A stretch of DNA of 64,000 bases, taken from assembly GCF_000143685.1 (NCBI RefSeq), contig NC_014328.1, positions 1,240,001 to 1,304,000 of the forward strand. Direction: 5' to 3'. The DNA is from Clostridium ljungdahlii DSM 13528. Its GTDB lineage: Bacteria > Bacillota > Clostridia > Clostridiales > Clostridiaceae. Numbering within the stretch: the stretch's first letter is position 1; every line of letters begins with the position of its first letter. Positions 8,875 through 17,631 of this stretch are shown piece after piece. Both the position numbers and the translations under genes were made by a program. Under the pieces are notes generated by a model. That model ran no database searches. It worked only from the letters and a program-made list of their open reading frames with translations, and was not told where the DNA came from.

Positions 8875-8905
8875 AGGATAAACCTTAGAGTTGACTCTAA
8901 GTCAA
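8875..8905 (-). promoter_or_regulatory. MerR-type promoter with 19-bp spacer and palindromic operator
   Basis: Reading the minus strand, TTGACT (8905-8900) and TATCCT (8880-8875) are separated by exactly 19 bases. That spacer is too long for normal sigma-A promoters but is the hallmark of MerR-activated ones. An 18-bp perfect palindrome, CTTAGAGT-TG-ACTCTAAG (8884-8901 on the plus strand), lies between and across the elements. It drives the amidohydrolase and lies at the 3' end of merR, so merR itself is read from another promoter. Confidence 0.8.
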
Positions 8906-9298
8906 TGGTGATTTTAAAATTTTTTTATAAATGTTTCTCCTGTCTATAGAAACTTCGATTAGTTTATCTAATTCTTCTCTTTCCCTTTTTAGCTTTTGTA
9001 TGTGAGTGTCCAATATATTTAATCTTTTCTGAATTATATCATGTACATTTAAACCATTTTTAAAATCTTTTATCATACAGCCTTCTTTAATGATCTCTTT
9101 GATATCATCAAGTGACATTCCTATTTTTTTGAAAAATATTAAACACTCTAGATACTTTATATCTGATTCTGTAAAGATTCTAACTCCGTTTTTGTCTCTT
9201 TTTAACCATGGTAAAAATCCTATCTTTTCATAATATCTTATGGTATAAGAGGTGAGACCTGTTGCATTTGAAACATCTTTTATAGAATAATATTTCAC
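8897..9298 (-). CDS. MerR-family transcriptional regulator
   Basis: A 133-residue MerR protein: an N-terminal winged helix-turn-helix (YYSIKDVSNATGLTSYTIRYYEKIG), then a long dimerisation coiled coil to about residue 115, and no large effector domain. The single cysteine in the coil (GCMIKDF) is not part of a metal-site pair, so an organic or redox signal is more likely than a metal. The GTG at 9298 follows AAAGGTTGG; the frame stays open to an ATG at 9361. It probably activates the downstream amidohydrolase gene. Confidence 0.85.
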   Translation of the reverse strand: MKYYSIKDVSNATGLTSYTIRYYEKIGFLPWLKRDKNGVRIFTESDIKYLECLIFFKKIGMSLDDIKEIIKEGCMIKDFKNGLNVHDIIQKRLNILDTHIQKLKREREELDKLIEVSIDRRNIYKKILKSPLT

Positions 9299-9443
9299 TA
9301 TAATTACCAACCTTTCTGATATTTCAATTATATAATAGTTTGTTAAATACTCAACTAGCATATTGTTTAAAATTAAAATAATATTTTATTATGTTTGTAC
9401 ATACAATTTATATTAAAGGAAGTATAGTGGGGAGGATATTATT

Positions 9444-9686
9444 ATGATAAAAAGGGGAAGTTTAATTGAAGTGGAAAATACAAAATATTATGATGATGGG
9501 CAAATAATTAAAGTATTTTCAAGAGGTGCATGTTTAAGAGACTGTGAGATGGGAGAACAGGCAGAAATCATTACTTTTACAGGACATGTAGTTAAGGGCA
9601 TAGTTTCCCCAAACAAATGCTTTTATAATAGACATTATAACTTAGGTAAAAATGTAAAGGAAGTATTATCAATTAAGGTTCATTAA
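9444..9686 (+). CDS. Small protein, possibly OrtA-like
   Basis: An 80-residue protein preceded by a good RBS (GGGGAGG). Its outline (MIKRGSLIEVEN..., then L-D-E-GE-AEI-T-TGH-V-G, and a C-terminal YNLGKNVKEVL) resembles OrtA, the small subunit of 2-amino-4-oxopentanoate thiolase from the clostridial ornithine pathway. The large subunit OrtB is not nearby, and the similarity is by eye only. Treat it as hypothetical. Confidence 0.6.
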   Translation: MIKRGSLIEVENTKYYDDGQIIKVFSRGACLRDCEMGEQAEIITFTGHVVKGIVSPNKCFYNRHYNLGKNVKEVLSIKVH

Positions 9687-9695
9687 AGATAAATA

Positions 9696-9724
9696 AACTA
9701 GCATAGCAGCTAGTTATTTTTTAA
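9696..9724 (+). terminator. Intrinsic terminator after the small OrtA-like gene
   Basis: AACTAGC-ATAGCA-GCTAGTT stem-loop followed by a T-rich tract, 10 bases after the stop codon. Confidence 0.8.
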
Positions 9725-9763
9725 TATGATTAATGTAAAATATAATAACTTATAACTATATTA

Positions 9764-9831
9764 TTCACAATGGTATATATATATGATATAATATGTACGA
9801 ACTATTATGACAAAAATACAAAAAACGTTCG
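9764..9831 (+). promoter_or_regulatory. purL promoter with inverted PurR-like boxes
   Basis: TTCACA (9764-9769), a 17-base spacer and TATAAT (9787-9792) form a good sigma-A promoter. Directly downstream lie CGAACTATT (from 9798) and its inverted partner AACGTTCG (ending 9831). Each contains the CGAAC core of Firmicute PurBoxes, facing each other, with about 16 bases between the boxes, as known for PurR operators in Bacillus subtilis. This would make purL purine-repressed. Confidence 0.7.
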
Positions 9832-9858
9832 AAAAATAAGTAATGAGGAGAGAGTACA

Positions 9859-12800
9859 ATGAGTATTAAAAGACTATTTGTAGAGAAGAAAAAAGGATTT
9901 GACATAGAAGCTCAAGGCCTTATGAAAGATATTAGAGAAAGCCTTAATATTCATGATTTAGAAAATATAAGAGTAATAAATCGTTATGATATAGAAAATA
10001 TTGATGATAGTGAATATGAAAGATCAAAGTATATAATATTTTCAGAAAAAACTGTAGATGAAATATATGAAGAAGAATTACAAGCTGAAACGAATGCTAA
10101 AATTTTTGCCGTAGAATATCTTCCAGGTCAGTATGACCAAAGAGCTGACTCTGCATCTCAATGTATTCAAATATTAACCCAGAGTGAGAAAACTCAGGTT
10201 AAATCTTCAAAAGTGTACTTACTTTATGGAAACATATCTAAAGAACAATTTATGAAAATAAAAAATTATTGTATAAATCCAGTAGATTCCAGAGAAGCTT
10301 CTTTGGAAAAAATAGATCATTTAAGTGAAAAATTAGATGCACCTTCTTCTGTAAAAGTTTTGGATGGATTCATAGAAAAAAGTGATGATGATTTAAAGAA
10401 AATTTTAAATTCACTTGGTCTTGCTATGAGTTTGGAAGATTTAATTTTTTGCAAAAATTATTTCAAAGAAGAAAAGAGAAATCCTACTATAACTGAAATT
10501 AAAGTTATAGACACATATTGGTCAGATCACTGCAGACATACAACTTTTACTACTGAATTAAGTAAAGTATCCATAGAAGACGGAAAGTTTTCCAAACCTA
10601 TAAAGAAATCCTATGAAAATTACTTAAATTTAAGAGATGAGATATATGGGGAAAACAAAAAAACTGAATGTCTTATGGATCTGGCTATTATTGGAATGAA
10701 AAAGCTCAGAAAAGATGGTAAATTAAATGATCTAGACGAATCAGATGAAATAAATGCCTGCAGCGTAGTTGTAGACGCTGATATAAATGGAAAAACTGAA
10801 AAATGGCTCGTAATGTTTAAAAATGAAACTCATAATCATCCTACAGAGATAGAACCTTTTGGAGGAGCGGCAACTTGTCTTGGAGGAGCGATTCGAGATC
10901 CCCTTTCTGGAAGATCCTATGTGTATCAAGCTATGAGAGTTACCGGAAGTGGTGATCCTAGAACTAAAATAGAAGATACCATAAAAGGAAGGCTTCCTCA
11001 GAAAAAAATAACTTTAGGAGCAGCTTCAGGATATAGTTCTTATGGGAATCAAATAGGTCTTGCAACAGGTATGGTTTCTGAAATATATGATGAAGGGTAT
11101 AGGGCAAAGAGAATGGAAATAGGTGCTGTAATAGGTGCAGCTCCGTTTGAAAATGTAAAAAGGGAAGAGCCAAAATCTTCTGATGTGGTAATACTGTTAG
11201 GAGGAAGAACTGGAAGAGACGGATGTGGAGGAGCAACTGGATCTTCTAAGAAGCATACAGAAACATCACTTATTACCTCAGGAGCTGAAGTGCAAAAAGG
11301 TAACCCTGTTACAGAAAGAAAAATTCAAAGACTTTTTAGAAAATCAAAAGTAAGCAAGATGATAAAAAGATGTAATGATTTTGGTGCAGGTGGAGTTTCT
11401 GTAGCTATAGGAGAACTTACAAGCGGACTTAAAATAAATCTAGATTTAGTTCCTAAAAAATATGAAGGATTGGATGGAACAGAACTTGCAATATCGGAGT
11501 CTCAAGAACGTATGGCTGTAGTTGTATCAAAGAAAGATGAAAAGAAATTTATAGAATATGCATCAGAAGAAAATCTTGAAGCTACTACAGTAGCAGAAGT
11601 TACAGATGACGAGAAACTTAAAATGTATTGGAAGGGAAAACTTATTTTAGATTTAAGCAGAAAATTCTTAGATACTAATGGGGTTAGAGCAACTACAGAA
11701 GTTGTTGTAAAGGCACCGGAGGAAAGTGGTTATTTTGAGAGCAGCAAGAAGTACAAGAATATGAATGACGGCGAGATTTTAAATAAGTGGATTGAAACAC
11801 TAAAAGATTTAAATGTATGTAGCCAAAAAGGACTTGCAGAGAGATTTGATAGTACTATAGGTGCTTCTACTGTATTTATGCCTTTTGGAGGAAAGTATCA
11901 AGATACACCAATAGAAGCTATGGCCGCAAAATTGCCGGTATTAGATGGTAAAACAAATACTGCTACTTTAATGAGTTTTGGATATAATCCGGATATAGCT
12001 AAGTGGAGTCCATTCCATGGAGCTTTGTATGCGGTAGTTGAATCTGTAGCTAAAATTGCAGTTTCGGGTGGAGATGTTAACAGTATAAAGCTAACGTTTC
12101 AGGAGTACTTTGAAAGACTAGGTAAAGAACCTATTAGATGGGGAAAGCCACTTTCTGCCCTTTTAGGAGCATTACATGCTCAGCGAGGTTTTGAAATAGC
12201 AGCGATAGGTGGCAAAGACAGTATGTCTGGAAGTTTTAAAGATATGGATGTACCACCTACTTTAGTATCTTTTGCTGCAGCACTTGGGGAGGCAGATAAA
12301 CTTGAGTCTCCTGAATTTAAAGGATACAGAAATAATGTAATACTTTTGAAAGCCTCTAAAGATGAATTTGAGTTACCATATTTTGAAGAACTTAAAAAAA
12401 TGTATAGTGTTGTAAGTTCTATGATAAGAAAAGGCGAAATATTAGCAGCTTCTACTGTTAAAACAGGAGGAATATGTGAGGCTGTAAGTAAAATGAGTTT
12501 TGGAAATAGGATAGGAATGAAATTTACAGAACCTATGAAAGGTGAAGAAATTTTTGCACCAGATTATGGTTCCATAGTTGTAGAAATGGATCCATCTGTA
12601 GACTTTGAAAAGAGCTTTAAAGGTCTTTCTTATAAGATTCTTGGTGTTACCCAAAAGGAAAAAAATATTAGTGTAAACGGAATTAAAATGAATATTTTAG
12701 ATATGATAGAATATTGGGGAAAAACTTTGGAAAGTGTATTCCCTACACATACTGAAGTTGAAGATAAAAAGATAAAGTTTGAGCGTTTTGAAAGCAACCA

Positions 12801-13629
12801 TAAAAGTTTTCCAGTTGTAAAAGCTTCTGTACCTAAAGTTATTATACCTGTATTTCCTGGAACTAATTGTGAGTATGATTTGGGAAAGGCTTTTAAAAAT
12901 GCAGGAGCAGAAGTTGATACTGTTGTAATTAAAAACTTAACTGGAAATCAGATAGAAGAATCAGTAGATCGAATAGTGAGCGGAATAAATTCATCTCAGA
13001 TTATAATGCTTCCAGGTGGATTTAGTGCAGGAGATGAACCAGATGGATCAGGAAAGTTTATTGCTACTTTTTTTAGAAATCCTAAAATAGCAGAAGCTGT
13101 AATGGAACTTTTAAATAAGAGAGACGGACTTATACTTGGAATATGCAATGGCTTTCAGGCACTTATAAAATTGGGACTGTTACCTTTTGGAGAAATAAGG
13201 GATATAGATGAGTCATGTCCTACACTTACGTATAATAAAATAGGAAGACATGTATCCTGTATGGTAAATACTAGAATTGTTTCAAATTTGTCTCCATGGT
13301 TTAGCAATGTATCTGTAGGGGATGTACATTCAATACCTGTTTCCCATGGAGAAGGAAGGTTTATAGCAAGTGATTCCGTAATTAAAAATTTAAAAGATAA
13401 AGGTCAAATAGCTACACAGTATGTAGATTTTCAAGGAAATCCAAGTTATGACATAAAGTTTAATCCAAATGGATCATGTTTTGCTGTAGAAGGTATAACA
13501 AGTCCTGATGGAAGAATACTAGGAAAGATGGGACATTCAGAAAGAATTGGAAAAAGTGTTACAAAAAATGTTCCGGGAGTAAAAGACCAAAAGTTATTTG
13601 AAGCAGGTGTAAATTACTTTAAATTATAA
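9859..13629 (+). CDS. purL: Phosphoribosylformylglycinamidine synthase, single-chain
   Basis: Fourth step of de novo purine synthesis: FGAR plus glutamine plus ATP gives FGAM. This is the large fused form of 1256 residues, as in many clostridia, rather than the split PurS/Q/L of Bacillus. The synthetase part carries NETHNHPTEIEPFGGAATC. The C-terminal glutaminase domain begins near residue 990 (VIIPVFPGTNCEYD) with the nucleophile Cys1096 in GICNGFQ. The RBS is TGAGGAGAG. It stands alone, with no other pur gene in the window. Confidence 0.96.
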   Translation: MSIKRLFVEKKKGFDIEAQGLMKDIRESLNIHDLENIRVINRYDIENIDDSEYERSKYIIFSEKTVDEIYEEELQAETNAKIFAVEYLPGQYDQRADSASQCIQILTQSEKTQVKSSKVYLLYGNISKEQFMKIKNYCINPVDSREASLEKIDHLSEKLDAPSSVKVLDGFIEKSDDDLKKILNSLGLAMSLEDLIFCKNYFKEEKRNPTITEIKVIDTYWSDHCRHTTFTTELSKVSIEDGKFSKPIKKSYENYLNLRDEIYGENKKTECLMDLAIIGMKKLRKDGKLNDLDESDEINACSVVVDADINGKTEKWLVMFKNETHNHPTEIEPFGGAATCLGGAIRDPLSGRSYVYQAMRVTGSGDPRTKIEDTIKGRLPQKKITLGAASGYSSYGNQIGLATGMVSEIYDEGYRAKRMEIGAVIGAAPFENVKREEPKSSDVVILLGGRTGRDGCGGATGSSKKHTETSLITSGAEVQKGNPVTERKIQRLFRKSKVSKMIKRCNDFGAGGVSVAIGELTSGLKINLDLVPKKYEGLDGTELAISESQERMAVVVSKKDEKKFIEYASEENLEATTVAEVTDDEKLKMYWKGKLILDLSRKFLDTNGVRATTEVVVKAPEESGYFESSKKYKNMNDGEILNKWIETLKDLNVCSQKGLAERFDSTIGASTVFMPFGGKYQDTPIEAMAAKLPVLDGKTNTATLMSFGYNPDIAKWSPFHGALYAVVESVAKIAVSGGDVNSIKLTFQEYFERLGKEPIRWGKPLSALLGALHAQRGFEIAAIGGKDSMSGSFKDMDVPPTLVSFAAALGEADKLESPEFKGYRNNVILLKASKDEFELPYFEELKKMYSVVSSMIRKGEILAASTVKTGGICEAVSKMSFGNRIGMKFTEPMKGEEIFAPDYGSIVVEMDPSVDFEKSFKGLSYKILGVTQKEKNISVNGIKMNILDMIEYWGKTLESVFPTHTEVEDKKIKFERFESNHKSFPVVKASVPKVIIPVFPGTNCEYDLGKAFKNAGAEVDTVVIKNLTGNQIEESVDRIVSGINSSQIIMLPGGFSAGDEPDGSGKFIATFFRNPKIAEAVMELLNKRDGLILGICNGFQALIKLGLLPFGEIRDIDESCPTLTYNKIGRHVSCMVNTRIVSNLSPWFSNVSVGDVHSIPVSHGEGRFIASDSVIKNLKDKGQIATQYVDFQGNPSYDIKFNPNGSCFAVEGITSPDGRILGKMGHSERIGKSVTKNVPGVKDQKLFEAGVNYFKL

Positions 13630-13673
13630 AGTATAGTTATGGACATATAGACTAATTTTAATATAATTAAGAA

Positions 13674-13712
13674 GCCTACGGTACTTTTAACATCAGCCGT
13701 AGGCATTTCTAA
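13674..13712. terminator. Bidirectional hairpin between purL and the RpiR gene
   Basis: GCCTACGG (13674-13681) and CCGTAGGC (13697-13704) form a perfect 8-bp stem between two convergent genes, followed by a short T-rich stretch. Confidence 0.7.
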
Positions 13713-13732
13713 TTTGTTAATTAATTATAGTT

Positions 13733-14590
13733 TTAATATCTCTTTACTGCTATGCCAGCTCTTATTTTGTCAAGATTATTTAAGGTTATATCCAGTCTTT
13801 TTAAAGCAACACTCACAAATAGACTATTAATTAATACTAATGATGTAATTCTTGATTCCATAGCTTCACTTCTTACCATTGATTCTTTGCCATATGATGT
13901 TAATAATATATCCGAAATCTTCTGAAGAGGAGATTTTTGGTTGCTTGTTATAGAAATGATTTTAGCACCATTTTTCTTTCCTACTTTTATAGAATCGATT
14001 AAGTCTTTATTGCTTCCTGAAGTAGAAAAGGCAAATATTACATCATTTCTTTCAGCCATAGCAGCATACATAACTTGCCAATGAGAATCAGAATTGCAAA
14101 CACAAGGTATACCTGTTCTTATAAACTCATGATATGCATCCAGAGCAACTATCCAAGAACCTCCCATTCCAAAAAACATTAGCTTTTTTGCATTTAATAT
14201 TAACTTTACCGCTTTTTCCATTTCCGTACTTTCATTCATGCTTATGGCTTTTTGAATACTATGTATACTTGAACTCATGACCTTTTGCATTATTATATAC
14301 ATATCGTCATTTTCTTTAATACCCTCAAAGATATTTTCAACTGGCTTGACTATTGTACTAGCTAGGTTAATTTTAAGATCCTGATAGCCTGTATAGCCCA
14401 ACTTGTTGCAAAGCCTGAAGATTGTTGTTTCACTTACCTTACTTACATAAGCAAACTCGGTAATAGAAAAATGGATAATACTTTCAGGATTTTCTAGAAT
14501 ATAGTGAGCCGCTTTTTTTTCCGCAGTTTTTAAATTACTATAGATTGCTCTAATTCTTGCTAAACAATCACCAGCTTCTATATTATCCAT
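13733..14590 (-). CDS. RpiR-family regulator (HTH + SIS domain)
   Basis: A 285-residue RpiR-type transcription factor. The N-terminal HTH_6 domain (about 10-80) includes the VSETTIFRLCNKLGYTGYQDLK recognition helix region, and the C-terminal SIS domain (about 110-260) contains FAFSTSGSNKD, which binds phosphosugars. ATG 14590 follows AAGGAGG. It is divergent from the sugar-acid operon at 14904, so it very likely controls it in response to a phosphorylated intermediate (inference). Confidence 0.9.
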   Translation of the reverse strand: MDNIEAGDCLARIRAIYSNLKTAEKKAAHYILENPESIIHFSITEFAYVSKVSETTIFRLCNKLGYTGYQDLKINLASTIVKPVENIFEGIKENDDMYIIMQKVMSSSIHSIQKAISMNESTEMEKAVKLILNAKKLMFFGMGGSWIVALDAYHEFIRTGIPCVCNSDSHWQVMYAAMAERNDVIFAFSTSGSNKDLIDSIKVGKKNGAKIISITSNQKSPLQKISDILLTSYGKESMVRSEAMESRITSLVLINSLFVSVALKRLDITLNNLDKIRAGIAVKRY

Positions 14591-14903
14591 AATTGCCTCC
14601 TTATAATTATTATTTAATTTAGATGTAAAATTCTTAACACATAGGTAATTATAACACAAACATTAATGCAGTGTTTATAAAACGTTAGCGGAATAGTGTA
14701 ATAGAATTTTATACTGTGAATCATGATTTCTCAATATTTTGAATAACAAACATTAATACAATATGAAAAAAATATTTTTTATACTTGATTATTTTATAGC
14801 GTATGATATACTAAATATGAAAATAATTTTCGCAATTTATTAAATTATATAATAAAATAAAGATCTAGCTAGAAGTCGGCTAGAAAGAAGGGAATGAACG
14901 TAT
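14591..14903. promoter_or_regulatory. Divergent control region of the sugar-acid operon, with direct repeats
   Basis: A likely promoter for the rightward operon is TTGATT (14785-14790), a 16-base spacer and TATACT (14807-14812). Two near-identical 15-base direct repeats, ACAAACATTAATGCA (14656-14670) and ACAAACATTAATACA (14746-14760), are spaced 90 bases apart, one near each divergent gene. They are candidate binding sites for the adjacent RpiR regulator, possibly with looping. Confidence 0.6.
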
Positions 14904-15998
14904 ATGAAAGCAGCTATATATAAAGGAATTGGGAAAATAGAACTTGAGGAAATAGCAAAACCTAAGGTTGAAAAGGGAACAGTATTAATTAAAGTTAAAG
15001 CATGTGCAATTTGTGGTGGAGATTTAAGAACTTTTAATTTTGGACATAAATCTATAAAACCACCTATTGTTTTGGGACATGAAATTGCAGGAGAAATTGT
15101 TGAAACTGCATCTGATATAGAAAAATATAAGGTTGGTGATCGTGTAATTGTTGCACCAGCTATAGGATGTGGATCATGTTCGTATTGTTTATCAGGATGG
15201 CAGAATATGTGTTATCATCGTACTACTATTGCCCATCATTATAATGGAGGCTTTGAAGAATATATGCTTATACCTGCAGCTGCAATCAAAGCAGGCAATA
15301 TTAATTATATTCCAGATGAAGTAACATATTTGGAAGCATCTCTTGCAGAACCACTGGCATGTGTTTTAAATGCACAGGAAGTTATAAACGTTGGATTAGG
15401 AGATACAGTAGCTGTAATAGGTGCTGGCCCAATAGGATGTATGCATGCAGAAGTTGCCAGGGCAAAAGGAGCAGGTAAAGTTTTCTTAATAAATCGTAGT
15501 GAAGGCCGTTTGCAAGCAACAAAAAAATTTGGCTTTGATGAATATATATGTTCAGGAAAAGAAGATGCAGTGAAAGCTGTTATGGATTTAACGAATGGAC
15601 TTGGGGCTAATATAGTAATTGTTACTGCCGGCTCACCTGAAGCTGAAATAATGGGACTTAATATGGCAAGTAAAATGGGTAAAGTTTGTTTCTTTGCAGG
15701 ATTGCCTAAAGATCAGCCAACAGTTAATCTGGATTCCAATCTTTTGCATTATAGACAGATTACTGTTTTTGGAACATTTTCTTCGGCACCGCGTCATAAT
15801 GCACTTGCATTAGAAATGATACGCAGTGGAAAAGTTTCTGCTAAGGATATATTAACTCATGTTGTAACACTTGATAAAATAATTGATGGTATGAAATTAG
15901 TAAAGAATAGAGAAGCATTACGTGTTAGTGTAGCGCCTTGTATAGATGAAATAAATGATGAATTTAATAAACTCCCAGGTGTAAAGATTGTTAAGTAG
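14904..15998 (+). CDS. Zinc-dependent medium-chain polyol/sugar dehydrogenase
   Basis: A 364-residue MDR-family dehydrogenase. Catalytic-zinc ligands lie in CAICGGDL and GHE, and the structural zinc loop is GCGSCSYCLSGWQNMC. The NAD(P)-binding motif GAGPIGCMHAE is near residue 176. Relatives are sorbitol, threonine and 2,3-butanediol dehydrogenases. The surrounding kinases and acid dehydrogenases point to a polyol or sugar acid as substrate. First gene of an apparent four-gene operon. Confidence 0.85.
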   Translation: MKAAIYKGIGKIELEEIAKPKVEKGTVLIKVKACAICGGDLRTFNFGHKSIKPPIVLGHEIAGEIVETASDIEKYKVGDRVIVAPAIGCGSCSYCLSGWQNMCYHRTTIAHHYNGGFEEYMLIPAAAIKAGNINYIPDEVTYLEASLAEPLACVLNAQEVINVGLGDTVAVIGAGPIGCMHAEVARAKGAGKVFLINRSEGRLQATKKFGFDEYICSGKEDAVKAVMDLTNGLGANIVIVTAGSPEAEIMGLNMASKMGKVCFFAGLPKDQPTVNLDSNLLHYRQITVFGTFSSAPRHNALALEMIRSGKVSAKDILTHVVTLDKIIDGMKLVKNREALRVSVAPCIDEINDEFNKLPGVKIVK

Positions 15999-16056
15999 TA
16001 TAAGTTAAAAGTTAAAAAAGATTAAAGATTAATGTATTTTCGTGGGGGGAAAACAT

Positions 16057-17595
16057 ATGCCTTGTTTAGTGGGAATAGATGTTGGAACGACAAATTGTAA
16101 GGCAGTAGCTTATGATATAGATGGGTCTATAAAAGCTATTGCAAAGCATAAAACGGTTACTTATTATTTGGAAGATAATTGGACTGAATTTGATCCTGGA
16201 CAATTATGGGAGTCAGTTCAAACGATATTAAAGGACCTTTCTAACCAATTAAAAGGTGAAAGTATTGATGGGATTGCAATTGCTAGTATGGGGGCTGCTG
16301 GTGTACTTTTAGATGAAAACGATAACTGGATTCATCGTTCAATAACCTGGTTTGATACACGAACTAAACAAATAGCTGATTGGTGGAGAAAAACACTTGG
16401 GGATGAGAAAGTATATTCTATTACGGGTTTTGTTCCAAATCCTATGGCTGGAATAACTAAAATACAGTGGATTAAAAATAAAATGCCTGAAAAATTTAAT
16501 AAGGTAAAACACTGGTTGTCTATGCAGGATTATATTGCATATCGACTTACAGGAAAAGCTGGAGTAGATTATTCAATAGCTTGTCGTACAATGGCAATGG
16601 ATTTAAAAAATAAATGTTGGTCAAAGGAAATTCTTAATCATGCTAACATTCCTGTTGATATATGTTCAAATTTAAAGAGATCTGGGGAATTAGTAGGAAG
16701 AGTAAGCAATAAATCATCTTTACTGACAGGGATTAAAGAAGGAACTCCTGTATATGCAGGAGGAATGGATTATGTATGTGGCGCATTTGCTTCTGGCTTA
16801 TGCGAAAGTGGTGAAGTACTGAGTGCAGTTGGAACAAGTGAGCAAATCCTGATGGTAACCGATGAGCCTGCTAATGATATAAAGAATATTAAAACAAATT
16901 TTACATGTGTCAATTATGTAGTAAATGATAAATATTATATTGGAGGACAAGTTATTTCATCAGGTGTAATTTTAGACTGGTTCTGTAATGAAATAGGTAA
17001 AAAGAACGTTTCAGAGTTGGTTTCTGAAGCTGAAAAATCACCTATAGGTGCACATGGAGTTATGATGCTTCCACATTTTCGTGGAAAGTATGTACCAGGG
17101 GCAGATCCACTTTCTAAAGGCGCATTTCTTGGATTAACCACATCACATACACGCGGTGATGTAGTGAGAGCTATTTTGGAAGGACTTTGTTATGAATCTA
17201 CTGTTATAATAGAAAATTTGCAAGAAGTAACTAATAAAGAAATAAGTTGTGTGCACGTAGTAGGAGGTGCTGTAAATTCACCTTTCTGGATGCAGCTAAA
17301 AGCTGATATATTAGGTAAAACTATTATTTGTCTAGATGTACCAGAAGAAGTTACACTAGGTGCAGCTATGATTGCTGGTATAGGTAGTGGAGTGTATAGT
17401 AGCCCATCTGATGCAATACAGAAAACCCGTAAAAATGAGACAGTATATAAACCAGATGCGGAATGCCATGAAAAATATCATATGCTTATGAATGAAATTT
17501 ATAAGCACATTTATCCTGCTTTAAAGGAAACAAATTATAGAATAAATCGTATTTCAGAAATACTTAATAAAGAATGCTTAATGAAAGATGCTTAA
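16057..17595 (+). CDS. FGGY-family carbohydrate kinase (first of two)
   Basis: A 512-residue FGGY kinase: N-terminal phosphate loop GIDVGTTNCKAVAYD, ITWFDTR segment, and C-terminal VVGGAVNSPFWMQLKADI. Substrates in the family include xylulose, gluconate, glycerol and other sugars, and the sequence does not decide. GGGGGG upstream of ATG 16057 sets the start. With the following 2-hydroxyacid dehydrogenase it recalls the B. subtilis yoaC-yoaD pair, of unknown role (knowledge of arrangement, low certainty). Confidence 0.88.
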   Translation: MPCLVGIDVGTTNCKAVAYDIDGSIKAIAKHKTVTYYLEDNWTEFDPGQLWESVQTILKDLSNQLKGESIDGIAIASMGAAGVLLDENDNWIHRSITWFDTRTKQIADWWRKTLGDEKVYSITGFVPNPMAGITKIQWIKNKMPEKFNKVKHWLSMQDYIAYRLTGKAGVDYSIACRTMAMDLKNKCWSKEILNHANIPVDICSNLKRSGELVGRVSNKSSLLTGIKEGTPVYAGGMDYVCGAFASGLCESGEVLSAVGTSEQILMVTDEPANDIKNIKTNFTCVNYVVNDKYYIGGQVISSGVILDWFCNEIGKKNVSELVSEAEKSPIGAHGVMMLPHFRGKYVPGADPLSKGAFLGLTTSHTRGDVVRAILEGLCYESTVIIENLQEVTNKEISCVHVVGGAVNSPFWMQLKADILGKTIICLDVPEEVTLGAAMIAGIGSGVYSSPSDAIQKTRKNETVYKPDAECHEKYHMLMNEIYKHIYPALKETNYRINRISEILNKECLMKDA

Positions 17596-17631
17596 TCAGT
17601 AAAAAATAAAGGAATAGGGGAGGAATAGAAA

